A stretch of 64,000 nucleotides of DNA from assembly GCF_019320115.1 (NCBI RefSeq), contig NC_089597.1, positions 123,157,485-123,221,484 of the forward strand. The letters run 5' to 3'. The notes under the pieces are model-generated. The model ran no database searches and was not told the origin of the DNA. It saw nothing but the letters and a program-made list of their open reading frames with translations. Shown here one piece after another: positions 22,750-32,068 of the stretch. Position 1 is the first letter of the stretch, and every line of letters starts with the position of its first letter. This stretch comes from Miscanthus floridulus (Eukaryota; Streptophyta; Magnoliopsida; Poales; Poaceae). The translations under genes were made by a program, and so were the position numbers.

Positions 22750-23770
22750 ATCTCCCCTTTTTGGTAATTGATGACAACCCTTTCACAAAGATATGAATTG
22801 AGATCATTTTGAATCCATGTTGCTTGTCCAAGGATTTTTACCATGTGTAAAGGATTTGGACAAGTTCTATGAACCCAAATTGGTAGCATTTGCTCCCCCT
22901 ATATATGTGCTAAGAGTTTGGATTGAAGCCTACACATATGCATAGATAGGAAATGTGGGAATGCAATGTCTACCAAGTGATTCTAAGGTTTAAGAGATGG
23001 ATCTTTGAAGCGTGATACCAATCGGAGTGCACCAATATATCATCCTTAGCACCATTGTTAGTTAGATACCACTTGCAAGCACAACAAAGAACTAGATACC
23101 CCGTGAGATCAATATTATAAACAAGGTTCTAGTACCACTTCAAAATAAGCAAGGCATATCTAACTATCATCCTATGAATGCTAGTTTTTCATTTCATCAT
23201 TCAAACCTATGACTAACATACATCACACAAGCATGTATATTCAATTGAAACTTGACAAATGCAATCAAGTATATGTGAATGCACATTCAAATGCATCAAC
23301 CAAGTCCATGAGCTTGCTCCCCCCTACTTATGTGCTAAAACTTTTAATTGATCCCTTTACTTTGTCATTTCTCCCCCTATGTCCAAGCTCCCCCTTTGTC
23401 ATCTATCTTTTCTTATCTTTGTAACTTCTCCCCCTTTGTCATCAATGACCACAAAGGTGCAATTTTAGATAGATTATCAATATCAATCAATGGGGTGAGT
23501 ATCATTTTCCCAAATTTGGTTCAACCTAGAACACTTGTCAAAAATATTTAACTCGGTTTGATCCAAGGACACGCTTCTTCACACCTCGTTTCAAGAGTTA
23601 TCTTGACCATGTTGAGTTAAACACTTATAGTTCGTTTTCTAGATCAAACACTAGGTTCACAAGCCCACAAACATGTCATATGCTACCACTAGATCAAGTT
23701 AAGCATAGAAGCAATAATGGTACCATACAAACATCAAATTCATTTGTTTTTCATGAATGAGCCTATAAAA
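22750..23770 (-). mobile_element. Sirevirus 3' internal region, truncated
   Basis: It carries the complement of the purine-tract series (CTCCCCCT and GCTCCCCCT near 22892, 23316, 23370, 23386 and 23428) and the same intervening words as 1320-2340. It ends at about 23770 before pol, so only the last kilobase of the internal region remains. Confidence 0.85.
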
Positions 23771-24110
23771 CATGAGGACTGCGCAGTGCTATGAGGCAGG
23801 TGGGCTGTCACCACGAGTAGAGTGTCGTAGCAAATCGCCACATGTCGCCGCAGTCATCACAGCGGACCTGGGCTACTTGCACTCCCTGGTGAGGTGGCAA
23901 AAGCCGTGGCAACATAGGCAACGCTATGGCAACCGGCAAGTCGCTCATCGGTGCGAGTAGGAAAGGCAGTTGAAGCATCTGTCCTGAAGCTCTATGAGAA
24001 TCTTTCGGGTCTACGACAGTTACTTTGGGCCATGGCGAGGCTCAATGTGGCCGTAGGCCGCGTCTCCTATCAAGGGAGGATCTCCCTCCACCCATCGATG
24101 TTAGCGGGCG
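23771..24110. other. Intergenic, nothing recognised
   Basis: Moderately GC-rich sequence between the Sirevirus truncation point and the hAT end. Short plus-strand frames exist without any family signal. Confidence 0.4.
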
Positions 24111-25268
24111 CAGGGGCGAAGCCAGGAAAAATTGTCACCGAGTCAATGCAAACTCCAACATATAGCTTGTGTATTATAATCCTATGCATAACAAAAATTG
24201 ACAAAATAACAAACAACATATTATGGCAAAACAAGATTTCATAAATTTATCTCTAATACGATTTTCGGGTATTACCTTCACATACTTTTATTGCTAAAAA
24301 ACATCTCTCCACCAATGGAATGACGATAGGAAGAATTAGCACTAGCCTGAGAAGCCGATAGACCAAACAAAAAGCAAGTTGTAAGTTGCTTTTTTTGTAT
24401 TGACTTTCAGCCTAACAAGCCTAGAAATGGTGTTCAAATTGATAAATCTTTTGTCAGCTAGCACGTTGTCAATGTAAATATTAAGCTCATGACTAAGGTT
24501 TTTTAATAACCGACTAAGGTCTTTAGTTGTGTTGAATCGAAACCATCATGTATGACAGCCAAGTCCATCAAACTCTAAAAGTTTAAAGCTTCATCAAACA
24601 CTTACCACATTTTCATATACTCTAGCCATTCACATATATTTTGTGAACCACTTTTCAAAAAAATATTGTGATACTCTATGGAAACATAAGACTTGATTGT
24701 GGTCTAAAAGGACTCTAATCACTACTTTCTTACTTGGCATCTTGCTGGAATGAGGAAACACAAACACTTTCGCTGGAAGGCAATGTCGCATGTTTGATGA
24801 ACCAACGAAGTGCAGATTGGATCATTGTAGAATTGGGCATTTACGTTACTTTGTCGACTCGTCCAAGTGCCGTGGAGCGGAGCGCCTGACCGGTCACCCC
24901 CATCGGTAGGATGCAACACGCCGACGCGAGAGCAAAGAAACAAGGAAGATCGAAGGGAAGAGGCAAGTGGAGGAGTTGAACCGTTGGATGGGAGACTGTG
25001 AGAAAGAAATTGATCACGAGCATGGAACAGAGGCCAAACGAGAAGTCTAGGCTATTGCCTATACGGTTGTACGAGCCTGCTAGAATCACATCCATAGAGC
25101 GTGATTGCCTTTGCAGTTTGTAGGCCTAGGACAATGCGCTGTTGGGCTACCGGGGTCAATCGTGTACAATTTTTGCCCGGGTCAATCCTGCCAAAATTCC
25201 TAGACTATAAAGCCAGCCACCGAGTCGTCGGGGTCGGACCACCCCTACGACATAACGTAGCTTTGCCA
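24111..25268 (-). mobile_element. hAT transposon remnant with transposase C-terminal fragment
   Basis: The left end is CAGGGGCGAAGCCAGG, a common hAT-type terminus. The right end (GTAGCTTTGCCACTCAGG) is an eroded inverse. On the minus strand at about 24520-24200, broken frames read LNIYIDNVLADKRF, INLNTISRLV and LPIVIPLVERCF, matching the conserved C-terminal dimerisation region of hAT transposases (LxxYIxxVxxDxRF ... LPVATAxVER). Stops and shifts are present, and the catalytic part is absent. I see no clear 8-bp target duplication. Confidence 0.7.
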
Positions 25269-25662
25269 CTCAGGTTAGGGGTGGAGGGAAGACATGACAC
25301 CAAGGGTCGAGGTGCTGACGGGTGGGGACACGGTCATCCACCGCCCGAGCAGGCAGGCCGCAAACCAGCTGGGGACACAGCCAGATGCGCTTCCGACGTT
25401 TTTTACCAAGCCCTGTTGACCTTGGTCTGCTCCGCCACAGCCCATAACCACGATTGAGCGAAGCTGGGCGCACGGGGGATGCAATGGATGACTTCACTGG
25501 GCGATGAGTAGGGGGTGTGGAGCAGTCATCATCGGACTCCTCGAGGCCGACGTCATCCGCCCACTGACGGTGCTTAGAGTGCCCCCTCGGGGAGCTGCTC
25601 GGGTAGTATGGGGCCACGGTTGGTGAGAGGGAGGACCTAGGCACAAATCTTCCAGTTCGAAT
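25269..25662. other. GC-rich unrecognised segment next to the chromovirus
   Basis: A minus-strand frame from 25644 (MPRSSLSPTVAPYYPSSSPR...) stays open for 124 codons, and its duplicate at 38293 for only 87, so it is probably decaying. It has serine- and proline-rich composition and no family match that I know. It was part of the target region when the chromovirus inserted, and it is duplicated at 37918-38311. Confidence 0.35.
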
Positions 25663-28660
25663 TGTAACACCCTAGGTGTTTGGCTTCCACATAACTACAT
25701 TTCATTTCATAAACATATGTCATTATGCCATTGTCACTGAAACATACATATGCAACATTCGCAAATTCTGTTTGTTTCATGCTTGATTGCTTATGAATGG
25801 TAGTAGTGCAACATGTGAATGCAACATGAGTTTCTTATACCTTGAAACATGGCAACATGGTAGGAATGTGGCAAGTTAAAATTGCAACAAAAGTAATGAA
25901 ACATGTGAAACATGGAATTGCAACATTTGGGTGAATTGCTTGTTTTGTTGCTTCATCACATGTGATCATTTGAAATTGGTATAGCACTTGTGTAAAGTGG
26001 TTGATTTTGGTCTAATACACCTTAACTACACTTAGGGTAATTGATGGGACATTGTTCATGTGGACCAAAATGACCAAATTGCCCTTTTGGAGAGGTTTGA
26101 CTTGAAATGACCCCTAGAGTGTCACTATTTGACTGAATCAAAAGACCAACTTAGAGACCTTGCATGGCTGAGCACTCTTTACCAAAGTTGTAGCTAATTT
26201 ATCAAGGAACAAAAGTTGTTTTATGACCAACTCATGAAAATGTGTGGAACATGTTCAAACAAGGCCCACAAGTCATTTTTCCCTGCTGAGTTCTCACTGA
26301 AAAATTTATCTAAGTCATTGATGCCATTCCAGTTGGATCGAGCCAACTTTGGCTTAATACAACTCAGGATACAGGGTGAATTAGCTGTAGATTTCTAAAT
26401 CAAAGTTGTAGCCCTACCATAGATCTACAACTTTTGTTTACATCACTTCCACTAAATCAGCACGGTTTAAGAGATCCATCATGCTTAAGTTCGTCTGTCA
26501 GTCGTCGTCTTTGAACACTGAAACGAAAAATTCAGAAAACGGGCAGAGCTCGCCGTGGCCGACCGGCGCAGGAGCTGATCGCCGTGTGGCACGCATGCTC
26601 GGCCAAAGCCTCCATGTCGCGCATCTGAGCTCCAGATGAAAGCCAGCGCCTGCCCGACGCACTCGCCTGCTCCATTTGCACTCTTTCGCCTCCACTGCGC
26701 GCAGCGCCGAGCCGCCGTAGCTCCTCTAGTTCCAACCGAGCGTCACCGTTGCCTTGCGCGCTCGCCACTACAAAAATGCACCGGCCATCTTGCCCCTAGC
26801 TTTGCCATGATCCCCTCTACCACCTCCACCTTTCAGTCGGTCCATTTGAGCCTTAGTAAGGGCGTAATCACCATTTCTTCCACCGCCGCCATGGCGGAAC
26901 CTCGCCGGAGTTGGCGCTCCACGCGGCCAACTGTCACTGCGACCTTCCCATCCTTTCTCTCCCTTGCGCTAGGTGCTGTGCGTGACGCTAAAGCTCGTAG
27001 AGTGGGCCACAAGGGCCGTGACGCCGTAGCCTCGCCGGAGCCGGCCAAGCCGTGGCCGAGCGCCGCCATGGCCGTCACCACCCCCTCTTGCTGCGGTAAT
27101 AGCCAAAATTGATGGCATTGCTAGATGCGCATTGATAAGGCGAACACCGTAGTAGCGCTGGACTCGCTAGAGATGTCGCCGTCGACGAGCTACGCCGCCG
27201 TCCGTTCTTCCTCCCCTGTTTGTCTCTCTGTCGCGCGGGCCCCTTTTGTCAGTCGCCGATGCAGAGGTGGGAGCCAGCCTAGGCCGCGTCGTGGCTAGGC
27301 TGCGCTTGCGCATGCGTCGTGGGCCGCCGAGTCTGACCGGGCTGGCCCAGCAGTAGAGTTAGGGTTTCAACATTGTTTTGGTTTTATTCTTTTCACAGAT
27401 TTGTGTATAGATTCAAAAATATGTATCTCCTAGTTGGTAGCTTCAAATGATGTGGTTCCAATTTTGTTGAGTTCATGATATTGTCTAGTTTATATTAAAA
27501 ATATGATTTATGCCATGTTCTGTTATGAAAAAGGGAGTTGCTATTTATCTCTTTTAATCATAAAGGAAATAGGGATAATTATATCTTTTTCTATGTAGCT
27601 CCAAATGGCATGAAATTTTTATGGTATACTGCTCATATCATGAATAGCTTGTAGTTAAATTTTCATACATTTTGGACACTGTATGTAGGAGATAGAAAAT
27701 TCTCTTGTTTGTATGGATGGATCTTGTGTGAATTTTCATAATTTTTCTATAGATCCAGTAAGGGTAAAATTTGGTGAGTGCTATTCTTATGCTAGAATGA
27801 TGCTAGGAAAAATGTGAAATCTGTTGTTTGACACTTTTCAATAGAGTTTCCTAATTATGCTAAAAATAGACATGCCACCTATTATTTTGGGTACAGCAAG
27901 TTCTGCTTGCTCAATGGCTTTGAAATTTTTATGGTAGTCTATGTGAAGCATGAGATAGTTACTGTAATTTTTGTAGATTTTTCTGAATAATTTTACTATA
28001 TATTGCTTTAATCACCTAATTAACTAAATAAATTAGAAAAGGACATTAAATAAATTATTTAGAAGTGGGCACTATACTTTCTGATGTTCCTCTGATATGT
28101 GCAACAAGTTGGTAAACTTGGTTTGGTCCAATTATGCTTTTGCATCATCGCTAAATATTTAAATTAGTAGACCTGTCATTTCTGGACAGATTCTAGGTTT
28201 ACTAGAATTCGATTTGGTTAACGTAAGAATCATGCTTTGATGTTTACAAATCGTTTGTAGAGAATTTCATAAGCTTTCCAGAATGTCCTCTTGCAAGTCA
28301 TTTGAATTTATAGAACTCTGGTTATGATTGAATTAAGGAACTACTCGTTGCATGTAAAACCTTAACTTTGATTTAAGTATGCCTTTACTATTTCTAAGTT
28401 TGTGGTAATGTTCCTAGGTGTTAGGCCTTTAACTGAAGATGAGCATCTTTATCTTAGGTTAAGCAAGTTAGGTAAGTTGATCTTGTTCTTCAAGTTAAGT
28501 TAGATACATGCTTTAAAGTGATTTGAATAGAGCTATTCTTAATCGGTAAACGAGTGTCCAGTGATGTCTTCGTTAAACACTTACTGTGATCCATTCATCA
28601 TGAGCATCATGTCATTCCTTATGCATCCATGATATTTATCTTATGCATCGGCATGCAATA

Positions 28661-28816
28661 GGTGTACCAGAAGGTGTGACACTGCTGGAATTCGAGGAAC
28701 CGAGCGAGCAGCAGCAGCCGACATCGGAGGTTCAGGAGGTGCAGCCTTTAGGAGAAGTGCCAGACAAGGTCGCCGTTGAGTGCCCGGATCACCGTCCGTG
28801 CAACTTTGTGAAAGGC
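28661..28816 (+). other. Conserved acidic exon-like segment in the LTR
   Basis: Bounded by a TGCAATAG acceptor-like site and GAAAG/GCAAGC, an open frame reads GVPEGVTLLEFEEPSEQQQP and continues acidic to CNFVKG. It follows an in-frame ATG (28643). The minus-strand copy keeps the same frame (48164 leftwards) with only a few substitutions, and the relic LTR at 18222 keeps the boundaries and the acidity. It may be a leader exon or an upstream ORF of the retroelement transcript. Confidence 0.4.
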
Positions 28817-29828
28817 AAGCCCCGGAGCATATTAAGCCTCCTAATTTCCGAAACGCAGTTAAAGTATTATTGTTACATATATATTGTTGCATTAAGTTTA
28901 GGTGTTGGATGCAAACACTTGCTGCATTGGTTATCCAATCCTTGTCCATATATTGATACCCTGAATCCTATGTAGCTCAGGCTCGTGTAGTGCTTAGCCC
29001 TGCTTAAACACGGTAGAAGTCAGGTGATTTCCTGTCACCTACGAGATATAGGAAGATACATATGGCACGGTTGGCTATATTTGCTATCATGGAAAAGAAC
29101 CAGTCTTAATTTGAAATGAAGACCGGACAGAGGCTTGCCGGTTTGCAGTGACTCCGTCTGTGTCGATTAAGGACTGAATCTTGGAGCCTTTCCTGTTCAT
29201 GTTGAACGCATGCCTCTCTCTTAGTTGGCCGTGTCCGAAGACCAACCGCGAAGCCGAGTAGCTCACCTTAGGCCGGGAGTCGATAAGTATAAAGTGCGCC
29301 TCGGAAGGGAGCCATAGGCGTGAGTCTAAGGGCAGGTGATTTAAAAGTCCTGATCGTCCTGGTAGAAGGGTAATCCCTGAGAGTGCTGGCGCTGATCGAA
29401 CCCGCGAATTTGGTTCCTGAGTTGTCCCAAAGGTGACCCACGGCTACCCTTGCAAAGTATGCCAGGGTGAGAGTTAGGAATACCCCCTCAGCTGAGTTGT
29501 AATTCGATTCGAGTCGCCGTCTCTCCCGGTTAGTGAGAACTTGACGGGCTTATCTCCAAAGTAGATACACTAAATAACCTAATGGTTCAAAAATGATGAT
29601 ATGATGATGACAGCCTTATTATACCTACTATGGTTGATATTTGTTTGCTCCTAATAAGTGAGTGCTCTAGTATAGGTGCTAATCTAGTGGACAGGTAAAT
29701 GATGATAAGCTTGATGCTAAGTTTAAATTGGTTACTATAATCATAAGCTCTTTTATACAACTGTGTCAAGCTAGCCCACCTCATAAGCCTTGCATGACCC
29801 TTGGGGTCCTTTATTTCTGGTTTTGACG

Positions 29829-29909
29829 GGTAAGTCTAGCTGAGTACCTTCTCGTACTTAGGGTTTATCTCCCACCTATTGCAGATGACCAGTTCTACTT
29901 TGGTTGCTG
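29829..29909 (+). promoter_or_regulatory. Conserved GTAAGT...TTGCAG module in the LTR
   Basis: GGGTAAGTCTAGC, then an imperfect hairpin (GAGTAC-cttctc-GTACT), then CACCTATTGCAG/ATGACC, and after 24 bases GCT/GTAAGT. Positions, hairpin and acceptor are kept in the inverted copy (about 46990-46910). The donor, spacing and acceptor are kept in the relic at 19368-19423. The 57-base distance is short for a plant intron, so use as donor and acceptor of different introns is more likely than one mini-intron. Confidence 0.35.
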
Positions 29910-30318
29910 TAAGTATTGCCTTCTCCCGGCTGGGGATGAAGACTAGACCGTTGGGCACGGTCTCTCCTAGTTCTCGTACCTGAAGATGCTTTTGTGGGAC
30001 ATGACTCAGTTCTGGCAATGTATTTGAAACTATGAAGTTATGTACTAAACTATGTTGCTTCCGCAAAATTTGAACTTTGTTTGTAATATTTTTATTCGAA
30101 CTCTGATGGATGTAACCTGAATGCTACTTGTGAAATGTTGTAACGAATGATGTGTTATGTTGAATCACTACGGTCTTGGTTTGTATGTCGAAACTTGGTT
30201 GAAATCCTTCGTGATTTCTGGACTACCAGAATTATGGGAGCTTAATTACAGGAATTTGATCACTTCTGTGATTATTTTTGTACTTACGTTCTTATGATTT
30301 GGTCGGTTCTGTTACAGC

Positions 30319-30330
30319 TGGCATCAGAGC
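30319..30330 (+). other. Chromovirus primer binding site
   Basis: TGGCATCAGAGC differs by one base from the initiator-Met tRNA complement (TGGTATCAGAGC). The inverted copy has the same variant at 46478-46489, so the change belongs to the family. Confidence 0.85.
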
Positions 30331-31070
30331 AAGATTCGACACTAAACATGTCATTTGTGTATTTAAAACAAAAGTATTTGTGAAAATCCTAAATTAAATA
30401 CTAAGTATTGCCAGTGGTCATATCCCTTATGCCCAAATAAGGACTCTTAGGTGGCTTATTAAAGTACTAACTTGGGGGTTCCTGCTTGTTTCTGTTTCGT
30501 CGTCCATACGGCGTGCTATTGTATGGATGCCATCCACTTGGGTGGTAATGTATGGATCAAAATACCTCTATGCTCTGGTAAGTGGGAGTTGTGAGAGTAT
30601 GACCGTCCAACCATCGGTCTAGGGGAGAGTAGTTATGGTTGCTCGCATACTTACATGTTCGATCATGTATCTATGAGAGTACTTAAATGTGGGTATCTCT
30701 GTCGGGTAGCTGTGATACTAGAGTATATACATCGGGGGATGTATGTGTGAAAGTATTTAGTTTACTGCTTACTTTATATGCCTTTTTGGGAAACTATTGG
30801 GCTGAAATGAAATTTTCTGCAGGTACACTAACAACGTATCATTGTAGATCGACTAGATACCGTATACGAGAGAACGTATGTATGCCACCGTATATTCGTG
30901 AGCCTTTAAATTTTTCTAGGTTTGTGAGGATGTACGGATCGTGCATGCATCATGTTCAAGCATACATAGCATTTTTGCATTACTCCCTCCTTTAAAATTG
31001 ATGGTCCCGACTAATTAAATTTCGTATCCCTTAAATGATTCTCCCCTTATGTTGCAACTTTTTGCTACAG
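30331..31070 (+). other. Chromovirus leader between PBS and the first ORF
   Basis: About 740 bp without a convincing ORF. It ends in TTTTTGCTACAG directly before the ATG at 31071, a good pyrimidine-rich 3' splice site. The inverted copy reads TTTTTGCTACAG at the same place. Confidence 0.5.
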
Positions 31071-31655
31071 ATGGCGCGCATGAAACTCACTGCTCGCAAG
31101 TCCGCTGGAGGCAGGGCGCCTCGTCACCGGTTAGCTCCTCGTGAGCCCCGTCTGGAGCCTACTGAGGCAAAAAGGCTGAGGGCAGAGCTGGCTCGGGTGA
31201 CTGGTGAGAGGAATGCAGCTCAGCACCGTTTGGAGCAAGTAACATAGGAACGGGATCAAGAGACCCTGGAGGTTCAGAGGTTGACAGTTGCTCACCGCAA
31301 CTGTGAACGTATGTTGATTCACGTGCTGAACCAATGGAATGAAGCTTGGCACAAGGAGAATGTGTTGAGAGCACGATAGGTGGAGCTAGAGCAGCTGTTG
31401 GCAGTTGCCGAAGAGTACAATGACCATCTCCATGAGGAGGTTCACCTATTACATAATCAACTTCACCCTCTCCTGCCCCCTGATGATGAGGATGAGATGG
31501 GCTCTGGTGTCATCATGGCTGAAGGTGATGATGGCATTGAGGTCAATGGACCGGAGGACGTTCCACCTGAAGAGGAGGAAGATGAGGAGTTAGAGCCTGC
31601 TAGTGATGAAGATGGAGGAGAGATCTTCGACACTAACTCTGAGGACGATGCGTAG
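31071..31655 (+). pseudogene. Chromovirus extra ORF: histone H3 tail-like N-terminus, coiled coil, acidic tail
   Basis: The 194-codon frame starts at a true ATG. Residues 2-18 read ARMKLTARKSAGGRAPR, aligning without gaps to the start of histone H3 (ARTKQTARKSTGGKAPR), so R2, K4, T6, R8, K9 and S10 fall in register; 16 of the first 22 residues agree. Residues about 30-125 form a heptad-like coiled coil (LRAELARVTGERNAAQHRLEQ and onwards). The last 55 are very acidic (EEEEDEELEPASDEDGG, ending SEDDA). There is no histone fold. TAG codons at 31245 and 31377 replace CAG kept in the inverted copy. It sits between the primer site and gag, in a chromovirus. A tail mimic is inferred, and other coiled-coil roles such as an RNA-binding or capsid accessory protein remain possible. 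Confidence 0.8.
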
Positions 31656-32068
31656 TTTAGCTTACTACTTAGCTAATGCGCTAGAGCTAGTCTTTTGTTG
31701 ATCCTCATGAATGAACGAGTAGCTTTGTAATAAGTTAATCGTTGGGATGTAATATCGAACCTTAAGTTATCTTTGATGTCAATTGGAACCTCTATGGCTT
31801 GGGTGTAACCTATCAAACGTGTATGCTCCACGTATGTGAGCCTTTGTTAAATTCCATCTTTGCGGTCTATAGATCTTATTGTTGGTTAAGTTCATCGCAT
31901 TACTGTGTCAATCGATGCGCTTGATGAGTTGTGTGATTGTGATGAATGATTGTGCCTCTGTTGATTATATAAATGCATTCTCTCCAATGGAATCAGTTTG
32001 GCATAATTATACAATTCATCTACAAAAATTTCCACATCGTCAGTGCTCATTGGCTATACATTTTGTAG
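31656..32068 (+). other. Spacer between extra ORF and gag, ending in a splice-acceptor-like site
   Basis: 413 bp without an ORF of note. It ends in CTATACATTTTGTAG directly before the gag ATG; the inverted copy reads TTTTGCAG before its ATG. A Pol II message spliced here would start translation at gag without passing through the first ORF. Confidence 0.45.

Larger units (their letters stand above)
25663..30316 (+). repeat. Chromovirus 5' LTR, about 4.65 kb
   Basis: It starts TGTAACACCCTAGG and ends GGTCGGTTCTGTTACA, two bases before the primer site. The length suits long-LTR chromoviruses such as the Tekay/Del lineage. Inside are an AT-rich start, a GC-rich block (26500-27350), an acidic exon-like segment (28661-28816) and a conserved module at 29829-29909. 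Copies of the start occur at 36468, 38312 and, inverted, at 40350; the end recurs inverted at 46492. Confidence 0.9.

Noticed and set aside
26636..27112. 158-codon ORF in the chromovirus LTR, repeated at 39285
   Set aside because: It is GC-rich LTR sequence, open on both strands, starting without context. Conservation between copies reflects the duplication of the LTR, not coding constraint.
31071..31136. A true histone H3 gene or pseudogene
   Set aside because: Similarity ends after about 22 residues and no histone fold follows. The ORF is embedded between the primer site and gag and recurs in the second element copy.
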